A stretch of 64,000 nt of DNA from Aeoliella mucimassa. GTDB taxonomy: Bacteria > Planctomycetota > Planctomycetia > Pirellulales > Lacipirellulaceae. Shown here one piece after another: positions 52,831 to 61,514 of the stretch. Each line of letters opens with the position of its first letter. The first letter of the stretch is position 1. The notes under the pieces were generated by a model. It had not been told where the DNA came from, made no database searches, and worked only from the letters and a program-made list of their open reading frames with translations. The DNA lies in contig NZ_CP036278.1 in assembly GCF_007748035.1 (NCBI RefSeq), positions 6,138,001 through 6,202,000 on the forward strand. Reading direction: 5' to 3'. Made by a program: the position numbers and the translations under genes.

Positions 52831-53645
52831 TTTGGTTGCCTCCTTACTCTAGTTCCGAAAAAGAAGAGATTCGCGGCCAAGCAATCATCGCTAATCTGTT
52901 CGAACCACGAATGCGAGTTGCCAAGCTCGCGCGTTTCTCTGGTCGCCAACCAGGCTCAAGGGGAGAGCGAAGGTTGGCGACAGTCTTACCCTTACCTACC
53001 GTGTACGAACCAAAGTGGGTTTGGTTTCAGCCAGCATTCACCAATCAAGGCAATGGATCGCTAGCAACCAAACTTGGGAGCTGGGTCGACGAGTGTGGGT
53101 AACAGACTGCTGGGCGGATTGCCGCGTGCCCAGCGATTGGCTCTTGCGGCGGGAGTTTCGTCCGACGAAACGGCAACGCGTTTTGTTGTTCCGAGTGTGC
53201 GTTGCTGATGACATGGTACCTAGAATAAATCGCCGGGCAAGCGAGAAACGCCGCTATAGCACGAGCGAAAAAACCTGTCCATCAAATGGACGTTCAATTC
53301 TGAGACTGTCAAAGATTTCAGTCACCCGTCATCTGTTGGATCGTGCAACACCCTCTTTGCATCGCGTGTAGCAAAACCGCACAAGAAAAAATGTCACTGC
53401 ATATTCCCGAATTCGCGTGGACGAACGCGAATTGTCGAGTCATTCGCAAGCTTCGCCGCGAAATCGCGTGATTACCAGTCCCAAAACGAGCCAAACAAAC
53501 GACACGACTCGTCGGCAATCGCACGGTTTTGGGCCCGCAGAGTGGTCGAGGGAGAAAGCGAAGTTTTCTTGCGAGATTCGTAGGTTCGAGCGAACGAAAT
53601 CGAGAGCAACCAAACGAGATTTCACTCGGTTCACCGTCGATCGTT
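52831..53645. other. Gene-poor stretch, no supported coding region
   Basis: About 815 bases without a convincing gene. A perfect 10-bp inverted repeat, GTCGCCAACC at 52942-52951 and GGTTGGCGAC at 52972-52981, makes a hairpin with a 20-base loop. The frames present have poor composition and no recognisable motif. Nothing else seen. Confidence 0.5.
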
Positions 53646-53768
53646 TTACCGCGAAACAGCCGTGGCAACAATCTGCGACACTTCTTGTTCGATGTCCATC
53701 TGTTCAATCCGTGCTTCGACCTGAGCATCGTCGGCAATCTGTTTCAACCGCCGTAAGACCTCTCGCAA
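53646..53768 (-). CDS. Possible short helical protein downstream of bshB1
   Basis: The 40-residue frame from a TTG at 53768, or its extension to within a few bases of the bshB1 stop, reads REVLRRLKQIADDAQVEARI, then EQMDIEQEVSQIVATAVSR and TAA. It has clear amphipathic, coding-like composition, but there is no good ATG and no recognised family. It may be a small protein translationally coupled to bshB1 or a gene remnant. Confidence 0.3.
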   Translation of the reverse strand: MREVLRRLKQIADDAQVEARIEQMDIEQEVSQIVATAVSR

Positions 53769-53781
53769 CTCGTCGTCCGCA

Positions 53782-54462
53782 CTAGACCAATCCCGTCAGC
53801 GTACCGAGGCCCAAGGGTTCGCGGCAGTTGAACGGTTCGCCATACGCGGTGCCGATGGTTTTGCCCCAGTAGCTTGCTTCGTCGCGGAGCTTTTCGAGGA
53901 ACGAGCCGTCGCGCCCGGTGATGAACTGGCTTTCGTACGCCTTGATCGAGGCAAACTTGGTTTCCCACTCGGCAGAGATATCGAGCACGAAAGCCGGCTG
54001 GAGGGTCATCTTCAAGTGAACACAGTAGTAGTTGTAGATGCGCTGCGGGTGGAATGGCTCGCCGGGCATGTCGGTCTTGGTGAGCTTCGACCAGAAGCGG
54101 GCGTCGTCCACCAGCTTGGTAGCCGCGGTGTGATCGGGATGCGCGTCGACCCAGAAGGGAGCAAACAACCACTTCGGGCGGGTTTGCCGGAACACGGCCG
54201 CCAGCTTCGCGCGATTTTCGAGCGTCGGCTCCAAACTGCGGTTGGGCAGGCCGAGGTTCTCACGCCACTGGAGACCCAAGATCTTGGAGGCCGCGGCCGT
54301 TTCGCGCTGCCGCAGCTCGGGCGTGCCATGCGGTGTCGGCTCGCCGCTGGTGAGGTCGAGCACGCCGACCTGCAGGCCGGCCGCCTGCATCTTGAGGATG
54401 GCCCCGCCCATGCCAAGTTCCGCATCGTCGGGGTGGGGAGCAATCACGAGGGCGTCGAGCAT
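53782..54462 (-). CDS. bshB1: BshB1-like PIG-L deacetylase
   Basis: A 226-residue protein of the PIG-L (LmbE) deacetylase family. The zinc-binding motif is APHPDDAELGMGG near the N-terminus, with VDAHPDHTAATKLVDDARFW (second metal His) in the middle. The end SFLEKLRDEASYWGKTIGTAYGEPFNCREPLGL is typical of bacillithiol biosynthesis deacetylase BshB1, which removes the acetyl group from GlcNAc-malate. Bacillithiol genes occur in several planctomycetes, but no bshA or bshC gene is seen here. Divergence from the GlxA-like regulator gene is not the case: both are on the minus strand, 108 bases apart. Confidence 0.85.
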   Translation of the reverse strand: MLDALVIAPHPDDAELGMGGAILKMQAAGLQVGVLDLTSGEPTPHGTPELRQRETAAASKILGLQWRENLGLPNRSLEPTLENRAKLAAVFRQTRPKWLFAPFWVDAHPDHTAATKLVDDARFWSKLTKTDMPGEPFHPQRIYNYYCVHLKMTLQPAFVLDISAEWETKFASIKAYESQFITGRDGSFLEKLRDEASYWGKTIGTAYGEPFNCREPLGLGTLTGLV

Positions 54463-54570
54463 GGCGGAGTGGGGGGATGGCGTTGGTCAAACGGTAGAAG
54501 GGTGGGTGGTTCTAAGTATCTTCGCCTGCACTCGGTTGCGAGGCAACCGCACATCGAGGCTACAAACATC

Positions 54571-55602
54571 CTAGTCCGCCACCTGGCTTTCGCCCCCACG
54601 CTGGGGGCTGGGCATCCAGAGCGACGAGGCCTGAAAACGCTCGCGGTACTGTGTGGGCGAGACCCCATATCGATCGGCAAACCAGCGGCGCAATGTGCTT
54701 TCGTCGCCGCTGCCCACTTTCACGGCTATTTGCGAAACCCCCAGGTCGGTGCTCTCCAACAATCGCCGGGCTTCGTCTAAGCGAACAGCTCGAACAAACT
54801 CGCCCAAGCCGAGGCCCAGTTCGTTTTTGAACACGCGGGACAGATTGCGGGGGCTCATCTTGCAGACCGAGGCGAGTCGGTCGATGGTCAAATCGTCGTT
54901 TAGGTGCGAGGCGATGTAGACCTGCAGCTCGCGCAGGTTGCGGCGTTCCGTTCGTTGCCCCGCCAGCGGGGCGCTGAATTGACGCTGGTTCCCCGAGCGG
55001 CGGAGGAACAACACCAAGAACCGCGCGACCGCTAGCGAAACCTGATACCCCAAATCTCTTTCGACCATGGCAAGCGCCATGTCGATGCCCGAGGTTACCC
55101 CTGCCGAGGTCCACACTTTATCGTCGCCGACAAACAAGACATCGTCGACCACGCTGACCTTGGGAAACCGCTGCTGAAGCAACGCGAGCAAACTCCAATG
55201 CGTGGTTGCCCGCCGGCCGTCCAGTAATCCTGCTTCGCCCAGGAGGAACGCCCCCGAGCAAACCGAGCAGACTTGGTGAATGCGGGACGACTGTTCGCGA
55301 AGCCAATTGGCTAGGTACGCATCGTCGCTGCCAGCAGGGACGTCGGGATTACCACCGCTAACCACCAGCGTATGGGGCAGGCCCTCGCAGGCCGCCTCGT
55401 CCAAGGAGGCTTGAGCCATGAATCCCAAGCCGCTGAACGTTTCGACGCTGCGGTGTCGCGCGCCAACCACCCTTAGGTCGTAGTACTCCGACTCGGTAAC
55501 CTCGTTCGCGCGGCGGAACACATCGAACGGACCGGTAATATCCAAAGGCGCGGAGCCTGGCGTCACACAAACCCAAACTCGCCGTGAAGAGAAACTTTCC
55601 AT
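54571..55602 (-). CDS. GlxA-family AraC-type regulator with DJ-1/PfpI domain
   Basis: A 343-residue protein. Residues about 8-175 form a DJ-1/PfpI-like domain (VWVCVTPGSAPLDITGPFDVFRRANE; LVVSGGNPDVPAGSDDAYLANWLREQSSRIHQVCSVCSGAFLLGEAGLLDGRRATTHW), with the family's CSGAFLLGEAGLLDGRRATTHW block. Residues about 235-335 form the AraC DNA-binding domain with two HTHs (SHLNDDLTIDRLASVCKMSPRNLSRVFKNELG; GLGEFVRAVRLDEARRLLESTDLGVSQIAVKVG; WFADRYGVSPTQYRERF). Such proteins sense small molecules and activate catabolic genes. Likely targets here are not evident. Confidence 0.92.
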   Translation of the reverse strand: MESFSSRRVWVCVTPGSAPLDITGPFDVFRRANEVTESEYYDLRVVGARHRSVETFSGLGFMAQASLDEAACEGLPHTLVVSGGNPDVPAGSDDAYLANWLREQSSRIHQVCSVCSGAFLLGEAGLLDGRRATTHWSLLALLQQRFPKVSVVDDVLFVGDDKVWTSAGVTSGIDMALAMVERDLGYQVSLAVARFLVLFLRRSGNQRQFSAPLAGQRTERRNLRELQVYIASHLNDDLTIDRLASVCKMSPRNLSRVFKNELGLGLGEFVRAVRLDEARRLLESTDLGVSQIAVKVGSGDESTLRRWFADRYGVSPTQYRERFQASSLWMPSPQRGGESQVAD

Positions 55603-55925
55603 TCCCCAATTCTAGCGAGGTATTCCCGAGCCTGCTATTTGCGCGCAGACCGTTGGCGGAAGTTGTCCTTTATTGCCCGATGATCGTCATTGTTCGCTGC
55701 TGCCTGCCTTCTAGGATGAAACTGTGATTTCGCTTGGCGAACGTTTTGCTTGTCGACAGCGCGTTTGCCGCAAGGGCCTGTTTCGTTACTTGCAATGCAC
55801 CGTGGTCTTAAAACCAGCGTGCGGCCAGTTGCAAGCACCTTATCAGGGGCAACACCATCGCAACTCTGTCTAGGGGACTCGGTTGGATGGTGACACTTAG
55901 AGTCTCAGCTTAGGAGATGTTTTGA

Positions 55926-56579
55926 ATGGTTCGATTTACTTTAGCAGTGATACTTTGCGCAACTGTCTCGTCGATCGCTCGTGCCGAAATCGTGGTCGAT
56001 CCGGCAGGCGACTTGCTGCCAACCTACAGTTCTGGTCCGGCCAACGGTGACCTGGACGTTTTGTCGTCCGAAGTGGTATTCGACCGGCAAGCCAATACGC
56101 TCGCCTTTACGGCTACCCATGCCGACGACATCGGCCTGACCGACGGGGCGTTGTACGTATGGGGACTCGACCGTGGACAAGGAACCGAACGGTTCCTGAC
56201 CGGCGACCCCGCGATTGGAGCGGGAGTGTTTTTCGACTCGGTATTGATCCTCCGGCCCGATGGCACTGGCTCGTATGTCGACTTATTTAACGGGGGTAGT
56301 GTCGACCTGGCCCCAGGCAGCGTGTCGATCGATGGCGGTACCATCGCCTCGACCGAGTTGCCGTTGTCGTTGTTCCCATCCACGGGATTTGCTCCCGAAG
56401 ACTACACTTGGAATTTGTGGCCTCGAGTCGGACTCGGGGCGAACAACCAGATTACCGACTTCGCCCCCGATGCTTCGAATGCGGGTCTTACTACCGTGCC
56501 CGAGCCTGCGAGTGTGGTGTTGGTAATGTTTGGTGCTGCCGCCGCTGCGGTTGGGCTGGTCCGCCGCCGCTTGGGTTAA
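55926..56579 (+). CDS. PEP-CTERM exported protein
   Basis: A 217-residue protein with a TAGGAG ribosome site before its ATG at 55926. Signal peptide MVRFTLAVILCATVSSIARAE, a beta-rich mature domain (DLDVLSSEVVFDRQANTLAFTATHADDIGLTDGALYVWGLDRGQGTERF; SVLILRPDGTGSYVDLF) and a PEP-CTERM tail (VPEPASVVLVMFGAAAAAVGLVRRRLG). It likely becomes surface associated after sorting. A strong terminator follows 44 bases after the stop. The 323-base stretch upstream (55603-55925) shows no gene. Confidence 0.9.
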   Translation: MVRFTLAVILCATVSSIARAEIVVDPAGDLLPTYSSGPANGDLDVLSSEVVFDRQANTLAFTATHADDIGLTDGALYVWGLDRGQGTERFLTGDPAIGAGVFFDSVLILRPDGTGSYVDLFNGGSVDLAPGSVSIDGGTIASTELPLSLFPSTGFAPEDYTWNLWPRVGLGANNQITDFAPDASNAGLTTVPEPASVVLVMFGAAAAAVGLVRRRLG

Positions 56580-56623
56580 CCGCGCCCAGCTGCAGGCCGT
56601 CGTAAAAGAAGCCGTTCCCCCAC

Positions 56624-56671
56624 GGGGACACTCTGCCCAGCTCCACCCAGGCAGAGTGTCCCCCTTTTTTT
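56624..56671 (+). terminator. Strong rho-independent terminator
   Basis: A perfect 14-bp stem, GGGGACACTCTGCC (56624-56637) and GGCAGAGTGTCCCC (56650-56663), with a 12-base loop, followed by C and seven T residues (56665-56671). It ends the PEP-CTERM gene. Confidence 0.93.
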
Positions 56672-56826
56672 ATTTGGGCAGTTCCCGGTCGGCAGGCGCG
56701 ACGGTTTTGTTGCTTTTTGGAAGGGGGAAAAGCAATCCGCTAGCAGCGGAGCAACTGCTCTGGACTCGCGGACCGTGGTCTGCCACACTCCGCCCGCTTT
56801 CCACCTTTATTTGCAGCGAAACAGCC

Positions 56827-56988
56827 ATGTTCCGTCGAACGATTACCTGCCTGCTCCTCCTGTTCAGCCTTGCGGCCGGCACCGGTTGCATGTCGTGGCG
56901 TATGCCCAAGTTCAACTTGAACGACTACCGCGATCCCCGGGCGGTCGACATCGATAGCCGGCTGGCCGACCCTCCTCCGCAGGACTGA
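56827..56988 (+). CDS. Small lipoprotein (53 residues)
   Basis: The ATG at 56827 opens a lipoprotein signal (MFRRTITCLLLLFSLAAGTGC) with lipobox AGTGC, leaving a mature peptide of about 33 residues (MSWRMPKFNLNDYRDPRAVD onward). The remainder is polar and Asp/Arg rich, ending RLADPPPQD. The larger frame to 56530 would run through the terminator. No family recognised. It may be an envelope-anchored structural or accessory peptide. Confidence 0.6.
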   Translation: MFRRTITCLLLLFSLAAGTGCMSWRMPKFNLNDYRDPRAVDIDSRLADPPPQD

Positions 56989-57215
56989 GGTAGCAGTCAA
57001 CTCCTTGCCGTTGTTGCTGGTCGCCCCGTAGGATGGAACCAGTGAGCCTCTGCACGCGCCGACCACACGAAGCTGGTCGCCTTGCTGCTTAACGCACCCC
57101 CCAGGCAGCGCACCGTTTTTGCCCCGCCCGCGATCGTGGTGCGGACGCGCGAGCGTGTGTGTGAGATGCCTCCCCGCCGAAATCGTTCCCCCCTCCTACG
57201 CTGCTACGCTCCGCC

Positions 57216-58499
57216 ATGCCTGCTGTCGAAACCGCGCAATTACTCCCCGAATCGCTCCGCAGCGACTTTCCGATACTCGCCGAGCACGTGCATGGCGATC
57301 AGCCGCTGGTGTTTCTCGATAGCGCTGCGAGCAGCCAACGCCCGCTGCAGGTGATGAACGTGGTGCGCGACGTCTACGTCCGCGGCTACGCGAACGTGCA
57401 TCGAGGCATTCACGTGATGAGCGAACGGGCGACCGACTCGTACGAGGAGGCCCGGCGCAAGCTGCAGAAGTTCCTCGGGGCCAAGTTCGACCACGAGGTG
57501 ATCTTCACGCCGGGCACCACCGCGTCGATCAACACCGTGGCTCGCAGCTGGGGCAACGCGAACGTCGGTGCGGGTGATGAGATTCTGCTGAACCCGATGG
57601 AACATCATTCGAACCTGGTCCCCTGGTTCCAGCTGGCCGAGCGGACCGGAGCGGTGGTCAAGCACATTCCGCTCACCGACGATGGCCGGCTCGACCTGTC
57701 GCAGCTCGACAGCGTGCTCACCGAACGTACCAAGGTGCTGGCGGTCACGCACGTTTCGAACACGCTCGGCACCGTGAACCCGGTGGCCGAATTGGCTCGT
57801 CGCGCCCACGCGGTAGGGGCGGTGATTGTGGTCGACGCTGCGCAAAGCGCCCCGCACCTGGCGACCAACGTGGTGGAGCTGGACGTCGACTTCCTGGCGC
57901 TCAGCGGCCACAAGATGTGTGGCCCCAGCGGCGTTGGCATCCTGTATGGCAAAGAGTCGTTGCTCGAAGCGATGCCCCCCTTCCTCGGCGGCGGCAGCAT
58001 GATTGGCCAAGTGACGCTCGATGGTTTCACCTCGGCCGGGCTGCCGGCCAAGTTCGAAGCCGGCACACCGCCGATTGCTCAGGCGATTGGCTTAGGGGCC
58101 GCGGTCGACTACCTGCAGTCGATCGGCCTCGAGCGGATCGCCCAGCACGAGCATGTGCTGGTGGAATACGCCTACGAGAAGCTCAGCGCGATCGAAGGGC
58201 TCACCATCCTGGGCCCTGCGCCGGAGCATCGCGCGGGCCTGGTGAGTTTCGTGCTCACGCAGCCTCACGCGCACGACATCGCCCAGTTGCTCGACCAGCG
58301 CGGCATCGCAGTGCGGGCGGGGCACCACTGCACGCAGCCGCTGCACGACTCGCTGGGCATTACCGCCAGCACCCGGGCGAGCTTCTACCTGTATAGCACC
58401 CTGGCCGAGGTCGACGCCCTGGCCGCCGGGCTGAGCGAGATCGCCGGGATGTTCCGCCCGACCGGCCGCCGACGCCGCCGCCGCAAAGTAGAGGAGTAG
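57216..58499 (+). CDS. sufS: Cysteine desulfurase (SufS/CsdA type)
   Basis: A 427-residue PLP enzyme. Motifs are VFLDSAASSQRPLQVMN, YANVHRGIHVMSERATDSYEEAR, FTPGTTASINTVA, NPMEHHSNLVPW, VVDAAQSAPHL, the PLP lysine in FLALSGHKMCGPSGVGIL, and the catalytic Cys in VRAGHHCTQPLHDSLG. Class V aminotransferase fold, type II desulfurase. It would release sulfur from cysteine for iron-sulfur cluster assembly; no sufBCD genes are seen adjacent in the window. The C-terminus ends with six consecutive arginines (PTGRRRRRRKVEE), an addition beyond the enzyme fold. Confidence 0.95.
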   Translation: MPAVETAQLLPESLRSDFPILAEHVHGDQPLVFLDSAASSQRPLQVMNVVRDVYVRGYANVHRGIHVMSERATDSYEEARRKLQKFLGAKFDHEVIFTPGTTASINTVARSWGNANVGAGDEILLNPMEHHSNLVPWFQLAERTGAVVKHIPLTDDGRLDLSQLDSVLTERTKVLAVTHVSNTLGTVNPVAELARRAHAVGAVIVVDAAQSAPHLATNVVELDVDFLALSGHKMCGPSGVGILYGKESLLEAMPPFLGGGSMIGQVTLDGFTSAGLPAKFEAGTPPIAQAIGLGAAVDYLQSIGLERIAQHEHVLVEYAYEKLSAIEGLTILGPAPEHRAGLVSFVLTQPHAHDIAQLLDQRGIAVRAGHHCTQPLHDSLGITASTRASFYLYSTLAEVDALAAGLSEIAGMFRPTGRRRRRRKVEE

Positions 58500-58730
58500 C
58501 GACGCATCGTCCGCTGCAACGACCAGTCGCAGCCTAGGCAAAACCGCCTTGTTCCGTGGCAAAACGGGCCGTATCGCCCCGCTCGGTGGGTGCCAGCGTA
58601 CGATATTTCACCCTCGCGCAGCAGTTGTAGTTGCCATGGCCGCGTCGCGATCGTAGAGTTCACCGTACCCAGCCGAATACCTTGTTCACGCCTGTCGCCG
58701 ACCGCATCCCTCTTAAACCAAGGGTTCCCA

Positions 58731-59510
58731 ATGAAGTCGCTCATCGCTGCCAGCACTCTCCTATTTCTAGTTGCCATTACTCTGTTCGCGAGTAACAGCT
58801 ACTCCGACGAGACCGCGACCACCGATACGCCCGCAGCGAAAGAGGTCGCCAACGAGCAACCAGCGACTCCGGCCGAAGCGACTGCTGAGAAGGCCGACAC
58901 CGCGGAGACCGACGCCGAGAAAACCGACGCCGAAGCGAAGGAGTCGGACAAAGTGGTCCGCACCGATCGCGAATGGCGCAAGCTGCTCACTCGCGAAGAG
59001 TATCGCGTGCTTCGCGAGAAAGGGACCGAACGCCCGTACGTCAACAAGTACGACCACCACTTCAAACCAGGCTACTACATGTGTGCTGGTTGTGGGCAGG
59101 TGCTGTTTGAGTCGGACACCAAGTTCGATTCGGGCTGCGGCTGGCCGGCGTTCTACGCCGCGAAGGCCGAAGACCGCGTGGTCCGCACGCCCGACTTTAG
59201 CCTGGGAATGAATCGCGTGGAAGTCACCTGCGCCCGCTGCGGTTCGCATCTGGGTCACGTGTTCCAGGACGGTTACAACGTGCCGACCGGCGAGCGGTTC
59301 TGCATCAACTCGGTGTCGCTCAAGTTTATTTCGAAGCGAGCCGCCGAAGCCAAGGCGAAACGCGAAGCCGAGCAGCAGGCCAAAGAAGCGAAAGCAGCAG
59401 CGGCCAAGCAGCAAGAGTCGTCGCAAGCCGAAACGCCCGTCGACTCAGACGAACCGAGCGAAGAATCGCCAGCCCCCGCGGCCGAGGCTCCCCAAGCCGC
59501 CGACGAATAA
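58731..59510 (+). CDS. msrB: Exported peptide-methionine (R)-S-oxide reductase
   Basis: A 259-residue product from the ATG at 58731 (MKSLIAASTLLFLVAITLFASNSYSDE), a signal peptide; the longer frame lacks one. Residues about 80-195 hold the MsrB fold: EWRKLLTREEYRVLREKGTERPYVNKYDHHFKPGYYMCAGCGQVLFESDTKF, GCGWPAF, VEVTCARCGSHLGHVFQDG and the catalytic Cys in GERFCINSVSLKF. Both CxxC zinc pairs are present. The enzyme reduces methionine-R-sulfoxide in proteins, here outside the cytoplasm. It is flanked by disordered Ala/Glu-rich segments, one before and one after the domain. Confidence 0.95.
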   Translation: MKSLIAASTLLFLVAITLFASNSYSDETATTDTPAAKEVANEQPATPAEATAEKADTAETDAEKTDAEAKESDKVVRTDREWRKLLTREEYRVLREKGTERPYVNKYDHHFKPGYYMCAGCGQVLFESDTKFDSGCGWPAFYAAKAEDRVVRTPDFSLGMNRVEVTCARCGSHLGHVFQDGYNVPTGERFCINSVSLKFISKRAAEAKAKREAEQQAKEAKAAAAKQQESSQAETPVDSDEPSEESPAPAAEAPQAADE

Positions 59511-59758
59511 CCCACCGCGCTGCTCGGCATTCGAACTCGAGTTCCCATGCCACGAAGCCAGCAATCGTGGGACTTCATACTTCAAGCGAGTGTCGAGTCG
59601 CTTCTCTCCAGGCTGCGTGCGCTGCTTTTTGGCATCATCGCGATTGCTTCCCGCCTTTTTGTGGTTTTCCGATTGGCGAATGGGGTTTGTAAGCTATTTG
59701 TTTCAATGCGTACCACCTCTTTTCATTAGGCCTTGCCCCCTCTGTAGGAGCACTTGGT

Positions 59759-60511
59759 TTGATCTCACCACTCGGGCAGAACAGCTCAGCCATCTACGGA
59801 CAGCTGATCAACAACCATAATCGCAACGCGCGTTCCGTGTTTACTGCCACCGAGCGTCTGAGCACGGGCAAGCAAATCAACCACGCCAGCGACGATCCGG
59901 CCGGGTTGATCGCTGCTGAGAAGATTCGAGGCGATATTGTCGAGCTCAATGGACAGTCGCGGGCAAGCAGCTACGAGCGTTCGCAGCTACACATTCGTGA
60001 GTCGGCAATCACTCAGGTTCAAGGTGTATTGAACGAAGTGCGGGGCGTGTTGGTCTCAGCGGCCGATGGGTTCAATTCGCCATCGCAACTTACCGCTTAT
60101 CAGCAGCAGATCGACGCGTCGCTCGACGCGATAGACCAAATTGCCAATGGAACCACTGGAGTAAGCAATTCGGCGGCGTTGTACGAACTTCGCTCGGGTG
60201 GTGCAGCCAACGTGGTCGACGGTGATATGGAAGCAGCCTTAGCACTCGTCGAAGACAAGCAATCCGCCATCGTCAACGCCCGGGCGGCAATCGGCGCCTA
60301 CGAACGGGCGGAACTCGACACCATCGAGCGCCTGCGAGAAGACCAGCAAGTGATCAACCTGCAAACGCTCAGTACGCTCGAAGACGCCGATTTCGCCACC
60401 GAAACAGCCAACCTGGCCCGCAGCCAAACGCTCACCAAAGCATCCATCGCTCTACTGGCGCTCACGAACCGTGACAAGGAGAGCCAAATGCGACTACTGC
60501 TAAACATCTAG
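59759..60511 (+). CDS. Short flagellin-like protein, TTG start
   Basis: A 250-residue protein starting at a TTG at 59759 with TAGGAG nine bases upstream. The N-terminal flagellin domain shows IYGQLINNHNRNARSVFTATERLSTGKQINHASDDPAGLIAAEKIRGDIVELNGQSRASSYERSQLHIRESAITQVQGVLNEVRGVLVSAADG. The C-terminal part shows IVNARAAIGAYERAELDTIERLREDQQVINLQTLSTLEDADFATETANLARSQTLTKASIALLALTN, matching the flagellin_C helix. The D2/D3 outer domains are absent, so it is a minimal flagellin or hook-filament junction-type protein. No other flagellar genes are in the window. Confidence 0.85.
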   Translation: MISPLGQNSSAIYGQLINNHNRNARSVFTATERLSTGKQINHASDDPAGLIAAEKIRGDIVELNGQSRASSYERSQLHIRESAITQVQGVLNEVRGVLVSAADGFNSPSQLTAYQQQIDASLDAIDQIANGTTGVSNSAALYELRSGGAANVVDGDMEAALALVEDKQSAIVNARAAIGAYERAELDTIERLREDQQVINLQTLSTLEDADFATETANLARSQTLTKASIALLALTNRDKESQMRLLLNI

Positions 60512-60596
60512 GGCATGCGTCACAAGCTGTTTGCCTAAGATCTATCCAGGGTAATCTCGCGCGGAACTCTCCGGCGCGCACCCCTTGCTGGGGGAC

Positions 60597-60614
60597 GATT
60601 CCCTTCAGGGAATC
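60597..60614. terminator. Hairpin after the flagellin gene
   Basis: GATTCCC TTCA GGGAATC is a perfect 7-bp stem with a 4-base loop, 86 bases after the flagellin stop. No clear T run follows, so termination is only possible. The rest of the gap 60512-60835 shows nothing else. Confidence 0.4.
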
Positions 60615-60835
60615 GGGTAGAATGACTCGGGCCGACTAATCTGCCCTGCCGCGGATTTTTACGAATGGGATATCCTCAGAGTCTCCTGGTCGTGTACCCG
60701 TTTCCTGTCAAACCACTATTCGCTAGACTGGCCATCGTGAGAATTTGAATCGCCATGCATTCCACTCACAATTATCTAGCTCAAGGTGTTATAATCCCGG
60801 CTTTAGAATCCTCACCCGAGAAGGCAAACTAGATC

Positions 60836-61171
60836 ATGAAGTGGCGAGTCATCTTTGAGTCCAGCGGGACCGCCATTGAGATTCCAAACGTTATCGACGT
60901 AAAGGAAGAGAGCGGCAGCTTGCAACGAGTTGGCTTTGCAGAGCCCAAGTACGGAGCAACGGTTCGTGTTCGCGTGTCTGGCTACTCAGGCCCCTCATCT
61001 CTTCCCAATGGCGAACTCCACTGTATTAATGCGGAAGTGAGGTACTTGCTCCGCCATGCTAAGCTAAAGAACGTCCGCGAAAGCAATTTGGGCGTCCAGG
61101 AACTCATCTTTGAAGCAGAGAGTGAAGATGGAGTTAACAGTCCCCTGTTGTCGGGACCTGGGGAATGCTGA
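60836..61171 (+). CDS. Unknown protein, upstream partner of the split gene
   Basis: A 111-residue protein from the ATG at 60836 (MKWRVIFESSGTAIEIPNVIDVKEESGSLQRVGF). Beta-rich and without signal peptide: ATVRVRVSGYSGPS, HCINAEVRYLLRHAKLKNVRESNLGVQELIFEAES. No family recognised. It is 43 bases ahead of the likely start of the interrupted gene, so they probably form one transcription unit. The proximity to a HEPN-like partner raises the possibility of a toxin-antitoxin-type or regulatory pair, but this is speculative. Confidence 0.65.
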   Translation: MKWRVIFESSGTAIEIPNVIDVKEESGSLQRVGFAEPKYGATVRVRVSGYSGPSSLPNGELHCINAEVRYLLRHAKLKNVRESNLGVQELIFEAESEDGVNSPLLSGPGEC

Positions 61172-61514
61172 CAAGTCAGAGATTTGGTGGTCATTTACTA
61201 TAAGGGCGTGCAAGGTGGATAAAGTCCAAAAGCGGTTCAGCGAACTCAATACTCTTGGGCAAGCGGTTCAAAATTCCAAGAATCATGCTGATCTAGTGAA
61301 TGCTGAACTCTATGTCCAGTGGCGCACCTCCGCCCATAGTCTGCTCAGAAGGGTTTTTGGCGAGTATCACCCTACACACCAGGCCTTCTCAAGACGCGTA
61401 ATGGAAGTTGACAACAGTTCACGGACCTATGTGAGCTTTAGAAACATGTGGGCAGTCTTCCAATCCGCAAGAGACGAGTTTGAGGGCGGATACCTTTTCG
61501 ACCTCACAAACCTA

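Noticed and set aside
53318-53737. 139-residue minus-strand frame in the gap after the HTH gene
   Set aside because: Composition is random-like (Cys/Arg-rich), with no ribosome site or motif.
59620-59760. Sigma-54 or sigma-28 promoter before the flagellin gene
   Set aside because: TTGGCA and TTGCTT occur, but the GG-to-GC spacing is 13 rather than 10 bases, and no GCCGATAA-type element is present.
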